Shown here in pieces: positions 9,303-15,927 of a stretch of DNA of 46,793 nt. The notes beneath the pieces were generated by a model. That model ran no database searches, was not told the DNA's origin, and saw only the letters and a list, made by a program, of their open reading frames with translations. This stretch comes from an uncultured Acidobacteriia bacterium. GTDB lineage: Bacteria; Acidobacteriota; Terriglobia; Bryobacterales; Bryobacteraceae. Position numbers and translations under genes: made by a program. Within the stretch, counting starts at the first letter, position 1. Each line of letters opens with the position of its first letter. The stretch spans positions 1-46,793 of the forward strand of contig CAIYVZ010000154.1 of NCBI GenBank assembly GCA_903929755.1, written 5' to 3'.

Positions 9303-10408
9303 TACACGGGAGGCAGGTGGCACGGGTTTTCTTCTCCGGCCTGCCAGGCGCGCCAGACTTCCAGGGCCTGGACCGCGAAGGCCGCTGACACAGGGGTAAC
9401 GTGAGGTTCCATGTTGCCCGCTCGGCGGCTGAAATAGAAGCCACCGTCAATGCGGGGGTCGGAATCGTGAGCCTGGAAGCGCGCGAGCGAGGCGGCTTCA
9501 TCGGCAGCTTCGAGCATGTTGACGGGAATAACTTTCGCACCGTAGACGCGAGCCCGCAGGAGTTGGGCGTTCACGTCGGACCGTTCGAAATCGGGCCGAA
9601 TATCGCGGAGGAAGTGCGAGATTCGAGCCATCGTAAACCGGTAGGCCTCCACTGCATCCGGTCGATGCAGGAGCGGGGAAAGAGCTTCGAGGAGATAGCT
9701 GTTGGCGTGGAGACGATCCATCACCTTCATGCGCTCGGGCGTGCCGGGGAGGAATTCACGGTAGTCGGTGAGAACGTGATCCATGAAATCCACGAAGGCG
9801 TTCGAAAGAACAGAATCGCCGGCGGCCTGGCCAGCTTCCCACCAGGCAAGAGCAGATTTCGACTGGTAGCAACCGGTGGAGCGAGACCACTGGGGGGTCC
9901 GTTCCAGGGGGGTCTTACCGGGCAACTGGAGGATGGGGTGGAAGCCGTCTGCTGCGCGGAAATCGCGCAGCATGGCGTGGGAGGCCTGAACGGCCCTGTC
10001 CAAAAGAACTTGTTCGCGGGTAACGCGCCACACGGAAATCAAGCCGCGGATGATGATGCCGCAATCGAAGAAATAAGCGAGATGATCGCTGACCGGAGAT
10101 GGGGAGGGGTGCTCGTAGGGAAAGGTTTCCAGCTCCGCGTTCCACGTATCCGTGGCCAGAAAAGCCGCAGTGGCGCGGGCCCGGTCCAGGAACTGCTGGT
10201 CCCCCGTGATGTCAAACAAAACCATGAGCGCACTGGCCGTATAGCCAGTGATCTCCGTGGAAACGGGTTTATTTTCTTGTATTTCGGTGCGGTAGTAGCG
10301 GGCCACTCCACCGTTGGGGTACTGAATGCCGGAGTGGAGGAACCACTGTCCGGCGCACGCCGAAGAGTAAGCTTCAAGCAACGCCCAGTTTAACATCCAG
10401 GTTGCCAT
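9302..10408 (-). CDS. Alpha/alpha-toroid (six-hairpin glycosidase-like) protein
   Basis: The chosen start is the ATG at 10408, giving 368 residues. The frame stays open far upstream, but that part is antisense to the isomerase gene and not protein-like. The protein shows repeated helical pairs with aromatic-rich loops (QWFLHSGIQYPNGGVARYY, EITGYTASALMVLFDITGD, DHLAYFFDCGIIIRGLISVW, STGCYQSKSALAWWEAGQA), typical of (alpha/alpha)6 toroid carbohydrate-active proteins such as uronate lyases or six-hairpin glycosidases. No signal peptide is evident. It is the first gene of a pair with the GT2-GT4 fusion, linked by a TAATG overlap, so a role in trimming or modifying the same glycan is likely. The catalytic residues are not certain. 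No good Shine-Dalgarno precedes the chosen ATG. Confidence 0.7.
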   Translation of the reverse strand: MATWMLNWALLEAYSSACAGQWFLHSGIQYPNGGVARYYRTEIQENKPVSTEITGYTASALMVLFDITGDQQFLDRARATAAFLATDTWNAELETFPYEHPSPSPVSDHLAYFFDCGIIIRGLISVWRVTREQVLLDRAVQASHAMLRDFRAADGFHPILQLPGKTPLERTPQWSRSTGCYQSKSALAWWEAGQAAGDSVLSNAFVDFMDHVLTDYREFLPGTPERMKVMDRLHANSYLLEALSPLLHRPDAVEAYRFTMARISHFLRDIRPDFERSDVNAQLLRARVYGAKVIPVNMLEAADEAASLARFQAHDSDPRIDGGFYFSRRAGNMEPHVTPVSAAFAVQALEVWRAWQAGEENPCHLPPV

Positions 10409-10433
10409 TTTTATGGAAGATTTATCTATTCCA

Positions 10434-10474
10434 GTACCAGTGTTCCCACTACGGTTCGCGGCTGCGACTGGTAC
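10434..10474. promoter_or_regulatory. Inverted repeat in divergent intergenic region
   Basis: GTACCAGT (10434-10441) and ACTGGTAC (10467-10474) form a perfect 8-bp inverted repeat with a 25-base spacer. It lies in the 150-base gap between the divergent toroid gene and the xylose-isomerase-like gene. It could be an operator for a dimeric regulator of sugar genes, but an 8-bp match of this kind can arise by chance. Confidence 0.25.
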
Positions 10475-10558
10475 CAGGCCCTGAGGCGTAGGCGTCGAAA
10501 GCAAACAGCGGCCAGACCGAAGGAGAGCGTTCACGGCGGAGAGCGGGCAGGATAGATA

Positions 10559-11836
10559 ATGGAAGCGATGATCCCGACTCGATCTGAAGAAGTGTCGCGC
10601 GCCATTGGGCACGCGGCTGAAAAACAACAGGCCCTCGTCGCCCGCCTCACAGATGCGTGCGGTGGAGCGTATTCGCCTGAGACGCGACGCAAGTACTACA
10701 TTTCCGGACCGCAGTGGGCCGCCGCTTACGAGGGCCACGCTCTGTTCCATGCTCCGACGCGGGAGCCGATTGGCTTTGAGCAGGTGATTGAGGAGTACGG
10801 CAAGATCGGCATCGGCCACTGGACGACGCATGATACGGACGTGATTCCTACCGACGCGCTGGGCACGGCGAAGCAGGACGAGATTGTGGCCCGGATCGGA
10901 AAGTCGCTGGCGGATAACGGCGTGAAGTGCTCCATGGTGACTGCGGAGACGTTCCACCATGCCGTATTTGCAACGGGTCCGGCATCGGAATCGCCGGAGA
11001 TCCGGAAGTACGCGGCGTGGCGGATGCGCAATATTGTGGACGTTGGCCACACGCTGGGCGCGGAGTTTGCGGTGTACTGGCCGGGAACGCTGGGCTACCA
11101 GGTGCAGGGCGCGGTGGAAGAGACGGAGACGCTGAAGTGGTACGCAGAGGGTCTGAACGCCGCCTGCGAGCACGACATTGCAGGGGCCGCGAAGCTGGGC
11201 CGGCCGACGCTGAAGCATTGTATGGAAGCGAAGCCGTTTGAACCACAGGCGGAGATTTTGCTGCCGACGAGCGACGCGATGCTGGGCTTCATTAATTCCG
11301 GCTTGCTGACGCATCCGGAAATGGTGGGTTTGAACCCGGAGTATCTGCACGAACTGATGTGGGGCGGCGCGCCGCGAGCGGCCCTGGCACGGGCGCTGAC
11401 GGCGGGCAAGCTGTGGCACTTCGACATTAATGACGGGTACCGGCTGAAGCATGACGTGGATATCGCCGTAGGTCTGGTGAATCCGCTGGACTGGCTGAAT
11501 GTACTGGTGTTGCTGCGGAGCCATGGGTACAACGGACCTTTCAATTTGGATTACAAGCCCCCACGTACGACGAGTTCGTTTGGCGTATTTAAGGTGAGCT
11601 TACCGACTGCCGTTGACCGTTTCATTAGCCTGTGGGAAATGGCGGGCGAGGTGATGGAAGACCCGATTATCAAGGAAGCCGGGCTGGCGCTGCGGGCCGG
11701 GTCGGGCGTGGACAGCGGGGATCCGCGGGTTCTGTTCGAGGCCAATAAGGAGTTGCTGAGCCTGCATGAACTGATTGGGCATCGTTTGTTCCAGATTCTA
11801 ATTGGAGCGAATCGGGGCCGGGTGTATTCGGTTTAA
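10559..11836 (+). CDS. Xylose isomerase-type TIM-barrel protein (class I XylA-like)
   Basis: 425 residues; likely a metal-dependent aldose-ketose isomerase in the cytoplasm. The order of motifs follows class I (actinobacterial-type) xylose isomerase: HDTDVIP (His91, Asp94), VTAETFHHAVF, MEAKPFEP (Glu223, Lys225), GLNPEYLHELM (Glu261, His264), LWHFDIND (Asp289), HDVDIAVG (Asp299, Asp301) and LDYKPPRT (Asp331). Each corresponds to a known active-site or metal-binding residue, so the enzyme should be active. It is longer at the N-terminus than typical XylA by about 40 residues, and overall divergence leaves the true sugar open; no xylulokinase gene is nearby. An AGGA sequence precedes the ATG. 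A strong terminator follows. Confidence 0.8.
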   Translation: MEAMIPTRSEEVSRAIGHAAEKQQALVARLTDACGGAYSPETRRKYYISGPQWAAAYEGHALFHAPTREPIGFEQVIEEYGKIGIGHWTTHDTDVIPTDALGTAKQDEIVARIGKSLADNGVKCSMVTAETFHHAVFATGPASESPEIRKYAAWRMRNIVDVGHTLGAEFAVYWPGTLGYQVQGAVEETETLKWYAEGLNAACEHDIAGAAKLGRPTLKHCMEAKPFEPQAEILLPTSDAMLGFINSGLLTHPEMVGLNPEYLHELMWGGAPRAALARALTAGKLWHFDINDGYRLKHDVDIAVGLVNPLDWLNVLVLLRSHGYNGPFNLDYKPPRTTSSFGVFKVSLPTAVDRFISLWEMAGEVMEDPIIKEAGLALRAGSGVDSGDPRVLFEANKELLSLHELIGHRLFQILIGANRGRVYSV

Positions 11837-11867
11837 GTAACGGCTGGCGCTTCGGCGCATGGGCATG

Positions 11868-11905
11868 AAAAAAGGCGTGGCTCCGGTTGGGGTCACGCCT
11901 TTTTT
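11868..11905. terminator. Intrinsic terminator after the isomerase gene
   Basis: AAAAAAGGCGTG (11868-11879) pairs perfectly with CACGCCTTTTTT (11894-11905), giving a GC-rich stem with a T tract on the plus strand. It sits 31 bases after the isomerase stop codon. The matching A tract makes it potentially active in both directions. Confidence 0.9.
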
Positions 11906-11959
11906 ACTTTTGGCGACCGGCAATGGTCAGAGTGGTCAGATTTGATAGAATAAGGCACG

Positions 11960-12202
11960 ATGACTATTGACCATCAGATGGCGGCGACGGAGTTCAAAGC
12001 GAAGTGCCTGAAGCTCCTGGATGACGTCGCCTCGACGCGAGAAAGTCTGACGATTACCAAACACGGCCACCCGGTCGCGCGCGTGGTGCCTATAGAGCCA
12101 CCCCAGGCGGCGTCCCTTTTTGGGGGATGGGAAGCGCTTCTTCATGTCTCGGGAGACATCGTGAATATGGATTCTTCGGAAGAATGGGAAGCCCTCCGGT
12201 GA
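11960..12202 (+). CDS. Type II antitoxin, Phd/YefM (VapB-like) family
   Basis: 80 residues. The N-terminal part (AATEFKAKCLKLLDDVASTR, then LTITKHGHPVARVVPIE) is a typical Phd/YefM DNA-binding fold, which represses its own promoter. The C-terminal tail (GDIVNMDSSEEWEALR) would wrap around the toxin. The gene overlaps the following PIN-domain gene, so the pair is an operon with coupled translation. Autoregulation by the antitoxin or the complex is expected from the family. No operator was identified with confidence in the 50 bases between the terminator and the start. Confidence 0.9.
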   Translation: MTIDHQMAATEFKAKCLKLLDDVASTRESLTITKHGHPVARVVPIEPPQAASLFGGWEALLHVSGDIVNMDSSEEWEALR

Positions 12203-12609
12203 GGTCGGGGCCGGCGGCAATACTGGACACACATTGCCTGATCTGGCTGAAGAACCAGCCGGACAAGCTCACGGCGGCGCAAACCACAGTGCTGCGCGGC
12301 ATACAGGGGCGTGGTAGATGCGTTGGCATCAGCGCGATCACACTGTGGGAAATCGCCATGCTGGTTTCCAAAGGCCGCGTCCAGACGGCAGTGCCCCTGA
12401 GTGATTTGCTGGAGCGAATTGAGAAAGATCCGACACTGGTTGTCCTGCCACTGAGCGGGCTGGTTGCCGCTGCGAGCGTAGACTTGGGAGAGGCATTCCA
12501 TGGCGATCCGGCGGACCGGCTGATTACGGCTACGGCGAAGGTTTACGGACTGCCGCTGTTGACGGCCGACCAACGGATTCGCGAATCGGGCGTTGTAACG
12601 GTTATTTGA
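12199..12609 (+). CDS. vapC: PIN-domain toxin (VapC-like ribonuclease)
   Basis: PIN domain starting at AAILDTHCLIWL, with the first catalytic Asp in LDTH. It continues with GISAITLWEIAMLVSKGR (second acidic residue), GDPADRLITATAKVYGLPLLTADQRI (third and fourth acidic residues) and the C-terminal VVTVI strand. VapC toxins are Mg-dependent RNases cutting tRNA or rRNA; the target here is unknown. The GTG at 12199 overlaps the antitoxin TGA (GTGA) and has GGGAAG about 8 bases upstream. An ATG at 12184 is an alternative, but its purine-rich stretch lies too close. The product would be about 136 residues, normal for the family. Confidence 0.88.
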   Translation: MRSGPAAILDTHCLIWLKNQPDKLTAAQTTVLRGIQGRGRCVGISAITLWEIAMLVSKGRVQTAVPLSDLLERIEKDPTLVVLPLSGLVAAASVDLGEAFHGDPADRLITATAKVYGLPLLTADQRIRESGVVTVI

Positions 12610-12621
12610 GAGCGCATGGGG

Positions 12622-13275
12622 TCAGGCGGCCTTCGGGAGAGGGGCTTTGGACCAGTGGCCGCAGCAGTTTTTGTATTTCTTGCCGGAGGTGCAGGGGCAC
12701 GGGGCGTTTCTGGGGGTGGCAGGTTTCGGTGAGGGCTGCGCGGGGGCCAGGGATTCGGGTTCCGGGAGCGGGTCGGGGTTGTTTTTGCGGAATTCGGCCA
12801 GTTGGCGGCGCTCTTCGTCCTGAATTTGGGCGTGGAGGATGGCTTCGCTTCGGCTGATGTCGGCGGCGGTCGGATTTTCGGGCTGCATTTTTGTTTCCTC
12901 GTGTTGTTTGGGTAGTTTGAGAGCGGGGAGGACGAGTTTCAGGCTGGCGACGCCGGGTAAAAGGATGCCGAGGTGGGCCTGAAGGTAGCGGTCGGACTGG
13001 ATTCGGCGGAGTTCTTCGAGATTGCGGCGAATTCCGGCGTTGGTTTGATTCCGGTAGTGAAGCCAGGCGGCGCGGGTCTGCTCGGGCATGTCCGGAGTGT
13101 CGAAAATGGCGTAGCTTTGGATGCGCCATGTGGCGCGGACGATTTCGGCGGCGAAGTAGCATTCCAGAGCTCCATTGGGATGGAGTTCGGTTTGCCATTG
13201 TTCGACGTGTTTGGAGTAGGCCTGAGTGGCTTCGATGGCTACGTCGTTGGCTGTGTAGTCGGCGAGGGTTCGCAT
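12622..13275 (-). CDS. Hypothetical protein with C-terminal SEC-C motif
   Basis: 217 residues. The last 30 residues carry a SEC-C zinc-binding motif (PRNAPCPCTSGKKYKNCCG), like that at the tail of SecA. The N-terminal half is helical (AAEIVRATWRIQSY, NQTNAGIRRNLEELRRIQSD) and looks like a family of uncharacterised proteins common in Solibacter-type acidobacteria. The middle is low-complexity and rich in Pro and Glu. Its start overlaps the 3' end of the upstream gene by 37 bases, and the two proteins share the same helical pattern (acidic/His block, then 'LxxLxRxxSDR'), so they may be split or duplicated relatives. The function is unknown. Zinc binding via the CPC...CC cluster is the only firm prediction. 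Confidence 0.7.
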   Translation of the reverse strand: MRTLADYTANDVAIEATQAYSKHVEQWQTELHPNGALECYFAAEIVRATWRIQSYAIFDTPDMPEQTRAAWLHYRNQTNAGIRRNLEELRRIQSDRYLQAHLGILLPGVASLKLVLPALKLPKQHEETKMQPENPTAADISRSEAILHAQIQDEERRQLAEFRKNNPDPLPEPESLAPAQPSPKPATPRNAPCPCTSGKKYKNCCGHWSKAPLPKAA

Positions 13276-13775
13276 GGGGTGGTTTCCTTTCTGTCTGTTT
13301 GGTTCGGGTCGACGGGTACTTTCGGTTCAACTGGCTGGGAATCTGGCACGGGCGGCGGATCTCCTCTGCGGAGCGCAAGCAGGAGGCGCAGGACGGTGCA
13401 GAACTGACGGTGGTAACGACTGTCGAGGCGGTTGAGGGCGGTAAGAACGGTCGAGTGGGCCTCGGGCGCGTGGGCCATGGCGAGGTGGTAGATGTCTTCG
13501 TGGGGCATGAGCATGTTGCCTTCGGAGTCTCTGGGGACGCGAGGGCGGAAGGTTGTGCTCTGGTGTTCGAAGACCGCCTTTTCCATGAGAGCGACGCGGA
13601 GGCTACGCCATCTGCAGATGGCGAGATCATCGACGAGGTGACGCTCGCCGAAGTTGCGAGGTTTGTAGTCTGCCCGGGCGGAGGCGACGAGGTCACCGAG
13701 CAAGTTGACGCGTTCGACACCGATGGTGAAGAGTTTAATCTCGTGTTCGAGGCGGGGGGCGCTACGTTTTGCCAT
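13239..13775 (-). CDS. Hypothetical acidobacterial protein, partner of the SEC-C gene
   Basis: 178 residues, no named domain. The core (ERHLVDDLAICRWRSLRVAL, then HSTVLTALNRLDSRYHRQF and CTVLRLLLALRR) recalls a lineage-expanded family of unknown function in Acidobacteria, in which a histidine/acidic helix is followed by an 'R-hD-R' helix. The C-terminal 40 residues are Pro/Asp/Lys-rich and probably disordered; this tail overlaps the start of the SEC-C gene in another frame. The two genes are probably co-transcribed. They lie directly beside the IS110 element, and the region may be a genomic-plasticity site. The function is not predictable. Confidence 0.6.
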   Translation of the reverse strand: MAKRSAPRLEHEIKLFTIGVERVNLLGDLVASARADYKPRNFGERHLVDDLAICRWRSLRVALMEKAVFEHQSTTFRPRVPRDSEGNMLMPHEDIYHLAMAHAPEAHSTVLTALNRLDSRYHRQFCTVLRLLLALRRGDPPPVPDSQPVEPKVPVDPNQTDRKETTPCEPSPTTQPTT

Positions 13776-13869
13776 GTTGGGCTCCTTCTGGTATGGAGTT
13801 TTTCATGCGGGGCTTGCGGGATGACGTTGGGGATTTGGGGAATTGCCTGCAGGTGATTGAAAACAGGGG

Positions 13870-14139
13870 AATAAAATTATTTTCGCCAGGCGTGAATGGC
13901 TCACCGGGGCTCCCCGGCAACGGTGGATGAAACGTTGCCCGAACTGGAATAGAGTGGGAGAGCCGGAGCCTGATCAGAGGCCGTAGCGGTCTGGGCTCAA
14001 TGCCCGTTTGTGAATGTGGCCCGGACACCCCGGATTGTTGTGCGTGGCACAACAGATTGTCGCCTTCTTCCTTGAAGAAGAGCACGTGAAGGAAAGTCAT
14101 CGATTGTTTTTCGGGTGTCCCTGGCTCGCGGCAGAATGA
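13870..14139 (+). repeat. Long direct repeat copy 1: IS110 left end, candidate bridge-RNA region
   Basis: This non-coding stretch upstream of the transposase matches 15637-15881 downstream of it. Shared landmarks are TAAAAT at 13872, GGCTCACCGG at 13898 (same 26-base spacing in both copies), GGCAACG.GGATGAAACG, an identical 19-base block at 13965-13983, CCGGACACCC at 14021 and CGGCAGAATGA at 14129. It also contains a 7-bp hairpin GTTGTGC-GTG-GCACAAC (14037-14053) that is absent from copy 2. Position and size suit a bridge RNA as known for IS110 elements, with TAAAAT as a possible -10 box. No -35 box is clear. Confidence 0.6.
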
Positions 14140-14148
14140 GGAAAACTT

Positions 14149-15585
14149 ATGACTGTTATCTGCCGCCGCTGCGCCGGACTCGACGTACATCGTGACAAAA
14201 TCGCGGTGTGCGTCCGCATTCGGAGCAACGGCAAATACGAAGAGCATCATGAAGTATTTGGAAGTTTCAACTGCGACCTGAAGAAGCTGGCCCGGTGGCT
14301 GAAAGAGCACAAGGTCCGGCGTGTGGCAATGGAATCAACCGGAGTCTACTGGATGCCGGTCTGGAACGTATTAGAGCAGTACCGCTTTGGCTTTGATCTT
14401 CTGCTGGTGAACCCCGCACAAGTCCGGGCTCTGAATGGTCACAAGACCGACCGGATCGACTGTGCCCGCATTGCCGAGTTCCTGCAGCACGGGCGGCTGG
14501 CGGGCAGCTTCATCCCTCCGGTTGCGGTTCGCCAGGCGAGGGCGCTTGAACGCCGGCGCGTAAACCTGCAGCAGGATCGCAACCGGGTTACCAACCGGAT
14601 CGGCAAGCTGCTGCAGACCGCCAACGTCAAACTGTCGAGCGTGCTGAGCAATATCGTCGGGGTGAGCGGCGAGAAGATCCTGCGTGCCCTTGCGGCGGGA
14701 GAACGCGACGGCGAGAAGCTGGCCGGCCTGGTGCATTACAGTCTGGCAGGTAAAAGGGAAGCTATCGTTCGTTCGCTGGAAGGACGTTTCGACGGACACT
14801 TCCGCTATTTGCTGACCGAACTGCTCTCCGAGCTCGATCACCTCGACCGGAAGCTGGAAAGCACCACGGCACGGCTTGCCCTGTACATGGCCCCACATCA
14901 GGATCTGTTTCTGCGCCTTTGTACAGTTCCCGGGATCGACAAGATCGTGGCCTGGACCATCCTCGCCGAGATCGGGGCCGACGTCAGCGCCTTTCCCGAT
15001 GCAAAGCACCTCGCCAGCTGGGCGGCGCTTTGTCCCGGCAACAACGAGAGCGCGGGCAAGCGAAAGTCAGGCCGAACGAACAAGGGCAACAAGTATCTGC
15101 GTCGGGCGCTGATTCAGGCCGCGTGGGCGGCGGGGCGCAGCAAGAATACCTTCCTCTCCGCTCTGTTCCTCCGCATCACGCGGCGGCATGGGATGAAGAA
15201 GGCCGCAGTCGCGGTGGCGCACCGGATGCTGGTCTACATCTTCCACATCATTCGCGATGGCGGCTCGTATGTAGAGAAAGGCGGAGATTACTTCGACCGC
15301 CGGAATCCGGAACGGGCCGCAAGCCGTCTTCTGGCGCGGCTCGATGCGCTCGACTACGACACGTCCGGCATTATCCGGAAAGTCCACAAACCGGAGCAAC
15401 CCGCCGAACTCCGTTCGGGCAGAGGCAGGCCTTGCAAGTGTGCCGAACGCGGCTTCCCGTGTCCTCATCCTCCCCGGCTATTCCGTACCCTGCCGGGGCC
15501 GAAACAACCCCCTCCGGAAGGCCAGCTGTGCCGGAAATGCAACCGATGGGGCATTGCCTGCATACACCTCGTCCCGAAAAAATAA
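14149..15585 (+). CDS. IS110-family transposase (DEDD recombinase) with Cys-rich tail
   Basis: 478 residues. The N-terminal RuvC-like DEDD domain has GLDVHRDK (Asp12), AMESTGVYW (Glu62) and GHKTDRIDCARIAEF (Asp101, Asp104). The C-terminal Transposase_20 domain has VPGIDKIVAWTILAEIG, then SWAALCPGNNESAGKRKSGR with the conserved serine block, and KGNKYLRRALIQAAWAA. Such enzymes move DNA through a circular intermediate, guided by an element-encoded RNA. After the normal end of the family (about residue 400) comes an 80-residue extension with two cysteine clusters (CKCAERGFPCPHP and CRKCNRWGIACIH) that could bind zinc. No frameshift or missing catalytic residue is visible, so the gene looks active. 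Confidence 0.95.
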   Translation: MTVICRRCAGLDVHRDKIAVCVRIRSNGKYEEHHEVFGSFNCDLKKLARWLKEHKVRRVAMESTGVYWMPVWNVLEQYRFGFDLLLVNPAQVRALNGHKTDRIDCARIAEFLQHGRLAGSFIPPVAVRQARALERRRVNLQQDRNRVTNRIGKLLQTANVKLSSVLSNIVGVSGEKILRALAAGERDGEKLAGLVHYSLAGKREAIVRSLEGRFDGHFRYLLTELLSELDHLDRKLESTTARLALYMAPHQDLFLRLCTVPGIDKIVAWTILAEIGADVSAFPDAKHLASWAALCPGNNESAGKRKSGRTNKGNKYLRRALIQAAWAAGRSKNTFLSALFLRITRRHGMKKAAVAVAHRMLVYIFHIIRDGGSYVEKGGDYFDRRNPERAASRLLARLDALDYDTSGIIRKVHKPEQPAELRSGRGRPCKCAERGFPCPHPPRLFRTLPGPKQPPPEGQLCRKCNRWGIACIHLVPKK

Positions 15586-15636
15586 CTGGCCACTTTCAAA
15601 ACCCGGCGATCCGCTATCACCCTGTTTTTTCAACGG

Positions 15637-15881
15637 GTTAAAATTTGGTGGGTTTCGAAGGACCGGCTCACCGGGGGGGGCGGCAACGGGGGATGAAACG
15701 ATTCCCGGGGGGAAGTGAAGAGGGATGGAAGGAGCCTGATCAGAGGCCGATTCCGGTCTGGAGCTTCATGCCCGAGCGTGAACGTGCCCCGGACACCCTT
15801 GGTTGTCGCCGAGTATTTTGGGGAGAGCAGCTATCGCACCGACGATGATGACCATTTCACTGAGCGCTGGCGGCAGAATGA
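15637..15881 (+). repeat. Long direct repeat copy 2: second, decayed IS110 left end
   Basis: Imperfect copy of the sequence upstream of the transposase, starting about 50 bases after its stop codon. Landmarks keep their spacing: TAAAAT at 15639, GGCTCACCGG at 15665, the identical block GGAGCCTGATCAGAGGCCG at 15731-15749, CCGGACACCC at 15789 and CGGCAGAATGA at 15871. It is 25 bases shorter than copy 1 between the first and last landmark, mostly because the 14037-14053 hairpin is missing; the break lies between two TTGT words. No transposase gene follows. It may be the start of a tandem IS copy whose body was lost. Confidence 0.55.
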
Positions 15882-15927
15882 AGTTAACAGTGACGCACAG
15901 CTGTAGTCATGCAGCTTTGCCGAAAAC

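Larger units (their letters stand above)
13857..15633 (+). mobile_element. IS110-family insertion sequence (approximate limits)
   Basis: A complete IS110-type transposase gene has about 290 bases of non-coding DNA before it and about 50 after it. TTGAAAACAGGG near 13857 and its near-complement CCCTGTTTTTTCAA at 15620-15633 (two extra T) are possible sub-terminal inverted repeats and are used here as rough limits. IS110 elements make no clear target duplication, so true ends cannot be fixed from one copy. The non-coding left part is repeated after the element (15637 onward), suggesting a tandem or rearranged second copy. Confidence 0.6.

Noticed and set aside
10409-11524. N-terminal extension of the toroid protein frame up to 740 residues
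   Set aside because: The extra part is antisense to the xylose-isomerase-like gene and is Arg/Pro-rich without protein character; the native start is taken at 10408.
15639-15644. Full sigma-70 promoter for the second IS110 repeat
   Set aside because: TAAAAT is a fair -10 box, but no -35 match lies at 16-18 bases, so a promoter is not claimed.
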